From Thalassospira marina (GTDB lineage Bacteria > Pseudomonadota > Alphaproteobacteria > Rhodospirillales > Thalassospiraceae), in NCBI RefSeq assembly GCF_002844375.1, contig NZ_CP024199.1:2892001-2956000 (forward strand): DNA of 64,000 bases, in the 5' to 3' direction. Numbering within the stretch: the first letter of the stretch is position 1; the number at the start of each line of letters is the position of its first letter. Of the stretch, positions 53,805 to 63,800 are shown one piece after another. The position numbers and the translations under genes were made by a program. Under the pieces are notes generated by a model. The model was not told the origin of the DNA. It searched no databases and worked only from the letters and a program-made list of their open reading frames with translations.

Positions 53805-54530
53805 ATGACAGACACCATTCTGGTAACAGGTGCCAGCAAAGGCATTGGCGCCGCAACGGCCCGCCGTCTGGCCCGCGATGGCTTTGACATTATCGTGCAT
53901 TATCATTCCGACCAAGCCGGGGCCGATGCGGTTTGCGCCGATATTGCCGCCCTTGGCCGAAATGCCCGTACCCTCCAGTTCGACATTGCCCATCGCGACC
54001 AGACCCGCACCGCGATCGAAACCGACATTGCCGCACATGGCGCGCCCTATGGCGTGGTTTTAAATGCCGGACTAACCCGCGACGGTGCCTTTCCCGCATT
54101 GGAAGATGATGAATGGGATACGGTGATCAACACCAATCTGGGCGGGTTTTACAATGTGGTCAAACCGCTGGTGATGCCCATGGTTCAGCGCCGCAAACCG
54201 GGGCGTATTGTTGCCCTGACATCGATTGCCGGGATTGCCGGTAATCGCGGGCAGGTAAATTATGCGGCCTCCAAGGCCGGTATTATTGGCGCAGTCAAAT
54301 CGCTGGCGCTGGAACTGGCGAAACGCAATATCACGGTTAATGCCGTGGCACCGGGCATTATCGAAACCCAAATGACGGCTGACCTGCCCGAAACCGAATT
54401 GCGCGCCATGATCCCGCTGCGCCGGTTTGGCAAAACCGACGAAATCGCCGCTACCATTGCCTTTTTATGCAGCACGGATGCTGCCTATATCACCCGTCAG
54501 GTCATTAGCGTAAATGGCGGCATGTTATGA
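53805..54530 (+). CDS. apeQ: APE 3-ketoacyl-ACP reductase (FabG-like)
   Basis: A 241-aa short-chain dehydrogenase with NADP motif TGASKGIGAATA, NAGLT, the catalytic Ser in ALTSIAGIAGN, and YAASKAGI (Tyr and Lys). It reduces 3-ketoacyl-ACP in each elongation cycle. The C-terminus VISVNGGML is typical of FabG. It overlaps the following KS gene by ATGA. Confidence 0.92.
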   Translation: MTDTILVTGASKGIGAATARRLARDGFDIIVHYHSDQAGADAVCADIAALGRNARTLQFDIAHRDQTRTAIETDIAAHGAPYGVVLNAGLTRDGAFPALEDDEWDTVINTNLGGFYNVVKPLVMPMVQRRKPGRIVALTSIAGIAGNRGQVNYAASKAGIIGAVKSLALELAKRNITVNAVAPGIIETQMTADLPETELRAMIPLRRFGKTDEIAATIAFLCSTDAAYITRQVISVNGGML

Positions 54531-55780
54531 GCCTGCATTACCCCCGCCGCGTGGTGGTTACCGGCATGTCGGGTGTTACCGCCCTTGGCAATGACTGGCA
54601 CAGCATCCGCACCCGGATGGAAAACGGCGAAACCGGCATTTGCCGCATGGATGACTGGGACGGTAAATATGACCTTCGCACCCGCCTGGCAGCCCCGGTG
54701 CAGAATTTTTCGCTGGCGGGGAAGTTTGGCCGCAAACAGCTGCGCAGCATGGGCCGGGTTGCGCAAATGGCCCTTGCCGCCACCGAAAACGCCCTGATTG
54801 ATGCGGGCCTGCGCGATGATACCGCCATTTTGCGGGGTGGTCGGCTGGGTATTTCCTATGGGTCGTCCTTTGGCAGCACGCCACCGGTTCTGGGTTTTAC
54901 CCAGCTTTTTGAAACCGGGTCATCAAACGGCATTACCGCAACCAGCTATATCCAGATGATGAGCCATACTGCGGCGGTTAATATTGGTGTGCTGTATGGC
55001 ATTTGCGGGCGGGTTATTCCCACATCAACGGCCTGCACATCGGGCAGCATGGGCATTGGTTATGCCTATGAAGCCATCAAATATGGCATGCAGGATGTGA
55101 TGATTGCTGGCGGGGCCGAGGAACTGTGCCCGACCATGGTGGCGGTGTTTGACACCCTGTTTGCCACCAGCACCACGAATGACGATGCCAGCCACACCCC
55201 GCGCCCCTATGACGCACGGCGCGACGGGCTGGTGATTGGCGAAGGGGCTGGCACCCTGATTTTGGAAGAATATGAACATGCGCGCGCCCGCGGGGCGACG
55301 ATTTATGCCGAAATCGCCGGTTTTGCTACCAATTCGGACGGGGCGCACGTTACCCAGCCCGCTGCCGACAAAATGCAAATCGCCCTGCAGGGTGCCCTTG
55401 ATGATGCCGGGTTAAGGGCGGCCGATATCGACCTTGTCAATGGACATGGCACCGCAACCGACCATGGCGATCTGGCGGAAACCCTGGCGACACGGGCGGT
55501 TTTCAACCGCGATATACCGCTTCATACCCTAAAGGGGCATTTTGGCCATTCGCTGGGCGCGTGCGGTGCGATTGAGGCCTGGCTCGGCATTGAAATGATG
55601 CGTGAAAACCGCTTTGTCGCCACTGCCAACCTTGAACAGGTGGACCCGCAATGTGCGGAGCTTGACTATATCAGTGGGGATGCGCGGCACATTAATGCCA
55701 CCCATTTCATGTCCAACAATTTTGCCTTTGGCGGCATCAATACATCGCTGATTTTCAGGAATGCCAACGCCATTGCCTGA
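54527..55780 (+). CDS. apeR: Second APE ketosynthase (initiating type)
   Basis: A 417-aa ketosynthase with Cys170 in STACTSGSMGIGYAYEA, His in NGHGTATDHGD and His in GHFGHSLGACGA. In APE systems ApeR is the second functional KS and is thought to handle the first condensation or an early step. It is the last gene of the cluster and is followed by a strong terminator. Confidence 0.92.
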   Translation: MSLHYPRRVVVTGMSGVTALGNDWHSIRTRMENGETGICRMDDWDGKYDLRTRLAAPVQNFSLAGKFGRKQLRSMGRVAQMALAATENALIDAGLRDDTAILRGGRLGISYGSSFGSTPPVLGFTQLFETGSSNGITATSYIQMMSHTAAVNIGVLYGICGRVIPTSTACTSGSMGIGYAYEAIKYGMQDVMIAGGAEELCPTMVAVFDTLFATSTTNDDASHTPRPYDARRDGLVIGEGAGTLILEEYEHARARGATIYAEIAGFATNSDGAHVTQPAADKMQIALQGALDDAGLRAADIDLVNGHGTATDHGDLAETLATRAVFNRDIPLHTLKGHFGHSLGACGAIEAWLGIEMMRENRFVATANLEQVDPQCAELDYISGDARHINATHFMSNNFAFGGINTSLIFRNANAIA

Positions 55781-55796
55781 TGGCACGCTCATAAAA

Positions 55797-55830
55797 AAAC
55801 GGGCAGCGCATTTTCATCCGCTGCCCGTTT
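55797..55830. terminator. Bidirectional terminator at the end of the APE cluster
   Basis: Arms AAACGGGCAGCG and CGCTGCCCGTTT with a 10-nt loop, flanked by further A residues upstream and TGCGTTTT downstream. It lies between convergent apeR and the MipA gene. Confidence 0.85.
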
Positions 55831-55850
55831 TGCGTTTTATGAAACGCCGA

Positions 55851-56774
55851 TCAGAACTGGTAAACCAGCCCCAGACCGACGCCATAAATCACATCATCCT
55901 CGATGATCGAGCTGTCCTTGTATTCATCGGGCAGGAAGGTTGCGCTGGCATTGGCGCGCACGATCATTTGCTGGGTCAGTTGATAGGCCACCGACGCATC
56001 AAGATGCGGCAAAAAGGCGCTGTCGGCTGAATAGGCCGCACGATCAGCACGGGCTTCGCCCGGTTCCACCCCGACATAATAATTGTTCAGGCCGGAATCA
56101 CGCCACATCACACCGCCGCCAACATCATAGTGGAACCGCCCGGTCTGGAACGGGATTTTGTAGGTGGCATCGGCCTGCTGGCCTTCATGCTCACCACTGA
56201 CATCGTGCAGATATTCGATATGCGCCTCGCCGGGGCCGATTTCCCGGTCATAGGCCACACCGGTTTCAAAGGCCCAGTCACGATCATGCAAACCGCGAAG
56301 ATACGGGCTGTCATCATCGTCAAACGGCTTCATGCGCACATTACCCAGGATGGAAACGCTGCCCCAGTTGCCCTGAACAATTTTCGCCTTGATACCATCA
56401 ATGCCGACATGCAGGCGTTCGCTGTCAAAGGCGATCCATGGCAGGCCGCCAAGGTCATAATTATCCGCGCCGCGATAGGGCGAAGATTCCACATTGCCAA
56501 CGGCCCCCAGCTGAAAGCGGCCTTTCAGCCACTGGTCACGATAGGAAGCATTGCTGGCCGTGCCGCTGTTATCTGCCGACATGCCCATGTCATTGCTGTT
56601 GCCCGCCGTGCCATTCTGGTGCGACATGGTGTTGGTCGCGTCATTATGGTCAACCGAAACAGGATCGGGGCCGGGCTGGTAAACAGGCGCATCGTCTGCC
56701 TGTGCAACAGCAGGCAGGGTCACCGTTGCCAGGCAAACGGGCAACAGGCAATAACGTAAATGATGCAGTCTCAT
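55851..56774 (-). CDS. MipA/OmpV family outer-membrane protein
   Basis: A 307-aa beta-barrel protein with a signal peptide (LLPVCLATVTLPAVAQA). The barrel starts after a polar, Asn/Asp-rich spacer (about residues 27-80) with KGRFQLGAVGNVESSPYRG, the usual MipA pattern, and ends GVGLGLVYQF, with a C-terminal aromatic for BAM insertion. MipA proteins scaffold murein enzymes or act as osmotic or antibiotic-linked porin-like proteins. It is downstream of the membrane-bound AraC regulator on the same strand, after a hairpin. Confidence 0.9.
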   Translation of the reverse strand: MRLHHLRYCLLPVCLATVTLPAVAQADDAPVYQPGPDPVSVDHNDATNTMSHQNGTAGNSNDMGMSADNSGTASNASYRDQWLKGRFQLGAVGNVESSPYRGADNYDLGGLPWIAFDSERLHVGIDGIKAKIVQGNWGSVSILGNVRMKPFDDDDSPYLRGLHDRDWAFETGVAYDREIGPGEAHIEYLHDVSGEHEGQQADATYKIPFQTGRFHYDVGGGVMWRDSGLNNYYVGVEPGEARADRAAYSADSAFLPHLDASVAYQLTQQMIVRANASATFLPDEYKDSSIIEDDVIYGVGLGLVYQF

Positions 56775-56912
56775 GTCCTAACGAAATCTCCGTCATTGGT
56801 TTGAAATGATCGGCCTTAAAAGGTGTTCTTTTTGTTAGTGCCTCAATCATCAAACCAATTTGCCTGTTTTATGGCAGTCTGGCGTCCTTCGGGGCAAGTT
56901 CGGACGACCAAA

Positions 56913-56936
56913 ACGTCCTATTGCGCATTAGGACGT
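56913..56936 (-). terminator. Hairpin overlapping the stop of the membrane AraC gene
   Basis: ACGTCCTA / TAGGACGT arms with an 8-nt loop; the minus-strand stem contains the gene's TAA and continues into TTTTGG. It may end the regulator transcript. Confidence 0.55.
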
Positions 56937-58697
56937 CCCATTTTCCTTTCGTCTCAGACTGCTAGGCGTTTCTCCGGTGATTTTTTTAAATGCCAGATTG
57001 AATGTCGATTTCGAATTGAAACCAACCTCCAGCGCCACATCAAGGATGGGCCGGTCCGGTTCGCGCAGCAAAAGCCGCCGTGCTTCGGCCACGCGCGCAC
57101 TGTTTACGAAATCAAAAAAGTTCTGCCCGACATGGTGGTTCAACACATAGGAAAGCTGGTTGGGCGATATGCCCACCGCACGCGCCAGCTTGGGCAATGA
57201 TATCATCGGGTCATGGAGCAATTCGCCCTGACTGTGAATAACCTGCAAACGGCGGGTGGCACGTTCAACATCATCATCATCGAGCAATGGCCGGGGCAAC
57301 GCATCGCCCGCCATGCTGGCAACACCCGGTGCGCCGGGGCCTTTGACAGCCGCCATCATGGCGGCATCGGATGATGAACCAGACGCAGTACCGGTAACAC
57401 CAGCAGTCACAGCACCTGCCCCAACAGGCGTACCAACACCATTGGCACCCGGTCCCGCCCCCAGAGGTAAAACCTGCTCAGCACCCGGTCGGCCCAAAAC
57501 GCCCGGTGCGCCAGATGCGCCCAAAGCACCCGAAACAGACGGTGCCATTGGCCCCTGCCCGGTGTTCGCGGCATTCACCGAAGCATTGCCGGTGCCCGAC
57601 ATAGTAGCCGAACCCGTCGGTTGCCCGTGCAGACCATTTGCAGGCGACGCCGATGACCCAGACACATCATGCCCCCCCCCGGCCCGTGCCGCCGAACTGC
57701 CATCATTGGCAGGAAAAGCCGAGTCGTTTTTGTCCAGAAAGTGACGAATCGGGGGTGCTACACCCCGCGGATTTCCGCCATTTGAATTTTCACCCGCACC
57801 TTTATCATATAAACGGACATTTTGGGACATCCCCCTATCCGCGCCAATTGGCGGGGCGGGTGGCATGTCGGCATCGTTCAAATCATCATCGCCAGCCGTG
57901 TCATCCCAGTCCGGCAGGACAAACACCACCTGGTGGGTGGCAAGGGTGTAGCTTAGCCAGAAAAACACCAGCAGGAAGGCAACATTCAAAAACTGGAAGG
58001 ACCACAGTTGGCCATCGTGGCGCAAATCGCCCATCAATTCCTGGGCGACAAACACCAGAAAGATGAACAAAACACTGCCCAGCACATTGCGCATCCAGCG
58101 CACCATATCGTCCCGCTGGGCACCAAGCTGCATTTGCACCTGCCGGAAGTAACGCCGTGCCACCCGCCACAACAGTACAACATATATAACGGCCTGCACG
58201 TATAGCCCGAAATGGACGATATTGATCAAGACTGCCATCAGCGGGCTGGCGGTGATGCTCATGGCAAGCTCGTAGGACAGATCGCCATTTTCCGGCACTT
58301 TGCCAATACCAATCACCAGCCAGAAAGCGAGATTGGCCATGATCGGCACGATGGCAAAATGGCGCGCACGGTTGATTTTGACACCACCCGAGACTTCGCA
58401 AAAATACAGATAGATCGCCGGGGTGATGACAAAATTGAAGGGCAGGAAAACCACCTCGCCATAGAAATTAAGCGAGGTCGACCCCAGAACATCGACCACG
58501 TCCTCAATCAGATTGGCGCTGACCGCGGCAATAAACAGAATCATCCAGCGATTGGCACGATAGGCAAGCCGCCCTTCGGACAGCAGGACAACGCAAAAGA
58601 AGCCCGCCTGTAACAGCCCGAGCACCGAGATGAACAGTTCGACGCCTTCATAGAAATTAACTGTATTCAAAATAATGCCATCCTGCACATCCGGCAT
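56928..58697 (-). CDS. Membrane-anchored AraC-family regulator with a long linker
   Basis: A 589-aa protein. Residues 1-255 contain about seven hydrophobic helices (FISVLGLLQAGFFCVVLL near the start, FLNVAFLLVFFWLSYTLA near the end), a membrane sensor of the AraC-TM type. Residues about 265-475 are a low-complexity Gly/Ala/Pro/Ser/Asn-rich linker. The AraC HTH domain follows: MISLPKLARAVGISPNQLSY and ILDVALEVGFNSKSTFNLAF. Such proteins sense envelope signals and bind DNA while tethered to the membrane. Targets are unknown; the downstream MipA gene is a candidate. Confidence 0.88.
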   Translation of the reverse strand: MPDVQDGIILNTVNFYEGVELFISVLGLLQAGFFCVVLLSEGRLAYRANRWMILFIAAVSANLIEDVVDVLGSTSLNFYGEVVFLPFNFVITPAIYLYFCEVSGGVKINRARHFAIVPIMANLAFWLVIGIGKVPENGDLSYELAMSITASPLMAVLINIVHFGLYVQAVIYVVLLWRVARRYFRQVQMQLGAQRDDMVRWMRNVLGSVLFIFLVFVAQELMGDLRHDGQLWSFQFLNVAFLLVFFWLSYTLATHQVVFVLPDWDDTAGDDDLNDADMPPAPPIGADRGMSQNVRLYDKGAGENSNGGNPRGVAPPIRHFLDKNDSAFPANDGSSAARAGGGHDVSGSSASPANGLHGQPTGSATMSGTGNASVNAANTGQGPMAPSVSGALGASGAPGVLGRPGAEQVLPLGAGPGANGVGTPVGAGAVTAGVTGTASGSSSDAAMMAAVKGPGAPGVASMAGDALPRPLLDDDDVERATRRLQVIHSQGELLHDPMISLPKLARAVGISPNQLSYVLNHHVGQNFFDFVNSARVAEARRLLLREPDRPILDVALEVGFNSKSTFNLAFKKITGETPSSLRRKENGTS

Positions 58698-58911
58698 ACC
58701 CGTTTGCCCGTCCTGACAGGCACCAAGGGTAAATCATGCTGATTAGATTGTATTGCTTCTATATGTCCGAATAGATTTTCGCGCGTCCGATCCTGCATAA
58801 ACGGACGCTTATCGCGCATTTTTCGGTCAGTTTCCCGGTGATCATAAAATCGGAAAACCCTGCGCACAACCTCCGCGGAAATTTCCGACGCGTTTAAAAA
58901 CCCAAGTTGAC

Positions 58912-58958
58912 TATATCGGACCGATATACTACAAGCCAACCTATATCGAACTGATATA
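58912..58958. promoter_or_regulatory. Twin PadR operators upstream of the efflux operon
   Basis: TATATCGGACCGATATA (58912-58928) is a perfect 17-bp palindrome, and TATATCGAACTGATATA (58942-58958) is a close copy. Their centres are 30 bp apart, about three helical turns. The second ends 33 bp before the padR start, so the pair probably straddles the promoter. Confidence 0.78.
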
Positions 58959-58990
58959 CTAAATTTGTTATAAAGGCAGCAGTAACCCCG

Positions 58991-59599
58991 ATGGATATCC
59001 GATCCCTTTGTCTGGGCGCGCTTATGGCCGGCGATGCCAGCGGTTATGAAATCCGCAAAATGTTTGAAGAAGGCGTTTTCAGCTTTTTTCAAATGGCATC
59101 CCTTGGGTCGATCTACCCGGCGCTGACAAAGCTTAGCCAGGAAGGGCTGGTCACCTTTACCGAACAGGAACAGGAAAACCGCCCTGATAAAAAGGTTTAC
59201 CGCCTGACGCCCGAGGGCCGGCGCACCTTTTTGCGCACCCTGTTTCAAACCCGCCCCGGCGAGGATCGCTATCGGTCCGATATCCTGTTTCTGTTATCTT
59301 TTGCCCATGAACTGCCGGTTGAACTTTGCGAAGCACTGATTGACGAATATGCTGCCCGGCAGGAAGTCATGCTGGACCGCATTACCGAGGCTGACGGGCA
59401 GTTCAACAAAGATACCGATACGAATACCGACACCGACACCAAAACCGATCCCGATACGTCCAAATCCGCCTGCCAGGCAGGCTGCGATTTTATTGGTGGA
59501 TTGGGGGAAGCCGTATGCCGCGCGACCCTTGATTTCATCAGCAAAAACAAAAAGCCGTTTTTGGCTGAATTACGCAAGCGCCGTTCGCGCCAGCCCTGA
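58991..59599 (+). CDS. PadR-family transcriptional regulator
   Basis: A 202-aa PadR protein with the N-terminal winged helix (LGALMAGDASGYEIRKMFEEG; FFQMASLGSIYPALTKLSQEGLV; KVYRLTPEGRR) and a C-terminal dimerisation helix. A run of Asp-Thr repeats (about residues 139-158) interrupts the C-terminal domain. It probably represses itself and the downstream RND pump through the twin palindromes, with release by a phenolic or drug-like ligand. The efflux adaptor gene begins 75 bp later. Confidence 0.9.
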   Translation: MDIRSLCLGALMAGDASGYEIRKMFEEGVFSFFQMASLGSIYPALTKLSQEGLVTFTEQEQENRPDKKVYRLTPEGRRTFLRTLFQTRPGEDRYRSDILFLLSFAHELPVELCEALIDEYAARQEVMLDRITEADGQFNKDTDTNTDTDTKTDPDTSKSACQAGCDFIGGLGEAVCRATLDFISKNKKPFLAELRKRRSRQP

Positions 59600-59673
59600 T
59601 TACGGGCAACAGGCGCGCCCTTAACACCGGCGAAAATAAAATTAGGCACAGGTCTTTTAGGAACGCGAAACCA

Positions 59674-60858
59674 ATGAATGCTTCACGTTTGATCGCAATC
59701 GCGCTGATTGTTGGCGCTGTATTATGGATTGGTTCAAGCATGCTTCCGGGTGCTGAACCGGCCCCGGCAGAAGAAACATCCGAAACAACCGCCAATGGCG
59801 CTGATACTGGCAGCTCACAGGCGCAGGAACCCATGCCATCGGTTCGGGCAATGGCATCCCGTGCGGAAGACCATGTTGAACAACTGATCCAGACCGGCAG
59901 CACCGAAGCCGCCGTCAAATCCGACATTCGCGCGCAGACATCATCGCGCATTGTTGAAATTGCCGTTGAAAAAGGCGCCCGGGTTAAAAAAGGCGATGTT
60001 CTGGTGCGCCTTGCCGCGGATGACCGCCCCGCCCGCCTGGAAAAGGCGCGTGCCCTGGTTGACCAGCGCGATCTGGAATATGACGCGGCCAAAAGCCTGG
60101 CCAAAAAAGATTACCGGTCAAAAACCGGTGTGGCGGAATCCAAGGCCGCCCTTGAAGAAGCCCGTGCCGATTTAAAGGCCATCGAAGTTGAACTGGCCCA
60201 CACCACCATTCGCGCACCTTTTGATGGTGTCGTCGAAACCCGCCCGGTTGAAATGGGCGATCTGGTTTCGATTGGCGATGCCATTGCCACCGTCATCCAG
60301 CCGGACCCGATGCTGGTGGTTGCCCATGTACCGGAACATTCGATTGGCCTGTTGCATGTTGGGCAGATGGCGCATGTGCGCCTGTTTGACGGCCGCATTC
60401 GCCAGGGTGTTGTGCGCTATACCGCCATTGCCAGCAACAACGAAACCCGCACCTACCGGGTTGAAGTTGAACTCGACAATGCCGACTTTTCCATCCCCGA
60501 TGGCATGACGGCCGAACTGGTTATTCCGGTTGGCACGCAAAAGGCCCACAAGATTTCGTCATCTTCGCTGACGCTGAATGACGATGGCGAACTGGGTGTG
60601 CGCGGGGTCGAGGGTGAGACGGTGGTATTTTACCCCGTCACCCTGCAGGGCGGTGATCGCGACAATGTCTGGATCACGGGCCTGCCAGACCAGGCCGATC
60701 TGATTGTTGTGGGGCAGGATTGGGTCAAGGAAGGCACAAAGGTCACGATTGATCGCATTGATCATGTACCGACCAGTGCGAAATCCGCCAATGCCGATAC
60801 AGCCGCCCAAGCGCAGGCACCCGAAGGTGCCACAAGCCAGCAAAATGCCGGCAACTGA
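59674..60858 (+). CDS. RND efflux periplasmic adaptor (membrane fusion protein)
   Basis: A 394-aa adaptor linking the inner-membrane RND pump to an outer-membrane channel. It begins with a signal anchor (LIAIALIVGAVLWIGSS), then an acidic linker, the first lipoyl half (VKSDIRAQTSSRIVEIAVEK, GDVLVRL), a short coiled-coil hairpin (residues about 115-170), the second lipoyl half (TIRAPFDGVVETRPVEMGD) and a beta-barrel domain. AGGA lies upstream. No TolC-type gene is seen in the window. Confidence 0.92.
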   Translation: MNASRLIAIALIVGAVLWIGSSMLPGAEPAPAEETSETTANGADTGSSQAQEPMPSVRAMASRAEDHVEQLIQTGSTEAAVKSDIRAQTSSRIVEIAVEKGARVKKGDVLVRLAADDRPARLEKARALVDQRDLEYDAAKSLAKKDYRSKTGVAESKAALEEARADLKAIEVELAHTTIRAPFDGVVETRPVEMGDLVSIGDAIATVIQPDPMLVVAHVPEHSIGLLHVGQMAHVRLFDGRIRQGVVRYTAIASNNETRTYRVEVELDNADFSIPDGMTAELVIPVGTQKAHKISSSSLTLNDDGELGVRGVEGETVVFYPVTLQGGDRDNVWITGLPDQADLIVVGQDWVKEGTKVTIDRIDHVPTSAKSANADTAAQAQAPEGATSQQNAGN

Positions 60859-60884
60859 TTTGCCCGCGCAAAGGAAATCAAACC

Positions 60885-63800
60885 ATGTCTCTTATTGATC
60901 TTGCGCTGAACCGATCGCGCACCGTCATAATGACACTGATCCTGTTGCTGGTTGCGGGCTGGGTTGGCTATAACGCCATCCCCAAAGAAGCCGACCCGGA
61001 CATTCAGATCCCGATCCTTTATGTTTTGATGCATCACGAGGGGATTTCCCCCGAAGATGCCGAACGCCTGTTGCTGCGCCCGATGGAACAGCAGTTGCGC
61101 ACCATTGAAGGTGTGAAGGAAATGCGTTCGCAGGCCTATCAGGGTGGTGCATCGGTAACGCTGGAATTTTACAGCGACATCAATATCGATGATGCCTTGG
61201 CCGATGTGCGCGAACGTGTTGATATTGCCAAATCCGACCTGCCCGATGATACCGACGACCCCGAAGTTCACGAGGTTAACCTGTCGCTGTTTCCGGTGTT
61301 GGTTGTGACCCTGTCGGGCGAGGTGCCTGAACGCACTTTGCTGCGTCTTGCGCGTAACCTGAAAGACGATATCGAAGGCATCCCGGCCGTTCTCGAAGCC
61401 AAACTGGCGGGCGACCGCGAAGAACTGGTGGAATTTGTCATCGATCCGATGAAGATCGAAAGCTACCGGTTAAAGGGTGTTGATATCGTATCGCTGGTGC
61501 GCAATTCAAACTCGCTTGTGGCGGCAGGTGCCCTTGATACCGGTGCGGGGCGTTTTAACATCAAGGTTCCCGGCCTGTTTGAGGATGTTGAAGACATTTT
61601 GAACATGCCACTGATCGTTGATGGTGATTCCGTCATCCGTTTCCGCGACATTGGCGAAGTGCATCGTACCTTCAAGGATGCCACCAGCTTTGCCCGCCTG
61701 AATGGCCGCCCGGCCATTGCGATTGAAGTTTCCAAACGTGTTGGCGAAAACATCATTGATGTGATCGATGCGGTTAAAGCCGTAACTGCCGAGGCAGCAG
61801 CAGCCTACCCCGATACGGTGAAGGTTACCTATTCGCAGGACAAGTCATCAGACATCCGCACCATGCTGACCGACCTTCAAAACAGCGTCATTCTGGCAAT
61901 TCTGCTGGTGATGGTGGTTGTAATCTGGTCGCTGGGCTGGCGGTCGGGCCTGCTGGTAGGGCTTGCCATTCCCGGTTCGTTCCTGACTGCGATCCTGATT
62001 TTGTGGGCGCTGGGCATGACGGTGAATATCGTTGTGCTGTTCTCGCTGATCCTGGCGGTCGGGATGCTGGTGGATGGTGCCATCGTTGTTACCGAATATG
62101 CGGATCGCAAGATGCTTGATGGGCTGCATCGCAAGCAGGCCTATCCGCTGGCGGCAAAACGCATGGCGATGCCCATCATTGCTTCGACGGCAACCACACT
62201 GGCAGCCTTTTTGCCCCTGGCATTCTGGCCTGACGTGGTTGGCGATTTCATGAAATTCCTGCCCATCACGGTGCTGTTTACCCTGACGGCATCGCTGGCA
62301 ATGGCACTTATTTTCGTGCCAACGGTGGGTGCATGGTTTGGCAAACCCGGTGTTGCTGCCAATGATGCCCTTGATGCCGTGGCCGCCGGTGAAACCGACA
62401 AACTTGAAAAACTGACGGGCGGAACGGGTTTTTACATCCGGGTTTTGCGTGGTTCGCTTCGGATTTACTGGCTGATCATTCCGCTTGCCTTTGTAATCCT
62501 GATTGCGGTCTGGATGGCATTTGGCATGTTTGGCAAGGGGTTTGAATTTTTCCCGTCTGTCGAACCGGAAAATGCCGCAGTACAGATCCGTGCACGTGGC
62601 AATATGTCCTATTACGAACAGGACGCGCTGGTGCACGAAGTGGAAAACCGCATTCTTACCCTTGATGACCAGTCCGAAACCGGCCATCACTGGTTTGATA
62701 CGGTTTATAGCCGCAGCGGTGATGCCGGACAGGGCAGCGATGACACGCCTGAAGACGTTATCGGTGTGATCCAGCTTGAATATGCCGACTGGCAGGTACG
62801 CCCGAAGGCCAAGGAAATTGAACATAAAATCCTTGATGCCACGCGTGATCTTGCCGGTATCCAGGTTGAAATCCGTGCAGCCGAAGCAGGCCCGCCCCAG
62901 GGCAAGGATGTGCAAATCCAGTTGCGGTCCCATTACCCGGAACTGCTGGATAAAACATCAGCCCAAATCATGGATGGCCTGCATAAAATCGGTGGTCTTT
63001 ACAATTTTGAAGACGGCAAATCCCCCCCGGGCATTGACTGGGAATACAAGGTGGACCGTGCCCAGGCACTTAAATTCGGGGCTGATATTGCAACGATTGG
63101 CAATACGGTAAAGCTGGTCACAAACGGCATTCTGTTTTCGACCTATCGCCCCGATGATTCGACCGAGGAAATCGACATTGTGGGACGTTTCCCGCAAGAT
63201 CGCCGCACCCTTGAAGAATTGCAGCGCCTTAATATTGTGACCGACAAGGGGCTGGTGCCGGTTTCCAACTTCATCACGCGCACTGCCGAACCCAAAACCG
63301 GCACCCTGCACCGTGTTGACAGCCGTCGTGCCCTGACCGTCAAGGCCGACGTCACCGAAGGCATCCTGGTTGATACCAAGGTGCAGGAGGTCAAACAGTG
63401 GTTAAAAACCCTTGATATCGACCCGCGTGTGAATGTCGAGTTCAAGGGCCAGGACGAAGAACAGCAGAAATCGGCAGACTTCCTTAAAAATGCCTTCTCG
63501 GTTGCGCTGTTTATCATGTTCATCATTCTGGTGACGCAGTTTAACTCGATCACCAGTTCGCTTCTGATCATGGTTGCGATCATTATGTCGACAGCCGGGG
63601 TTCTGGGCGGGTTGCTGTTAACGGGGCAGGCCTTTTCCATCGTCATGAACGGGATTGGCATTGTCGCGCTGGCCGGGATCGTGGTGAACAACAATATCGT
63701 TCTGATCGATACCTATGACCGGCTGAAATTAACGGCGGACAATATTGAAGATGCCATCCTGCAAACCTGTGCGCAGCGCCTGCGCCCAGTGATGCTGACA

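Noticed and set aside
52834..53856. Minus-strand open frame of 340 aa
   Set aside because: It spans the ends of apeO, apeP and apeQ in antisense, with no domain resemblance.
61848..62933. Minus-strand open frame of 361 aa rich in His, Gln and Asn
   Set aside because: It is antisense to the RND pump, and its composition is that of a reversed membrane-protein gene.
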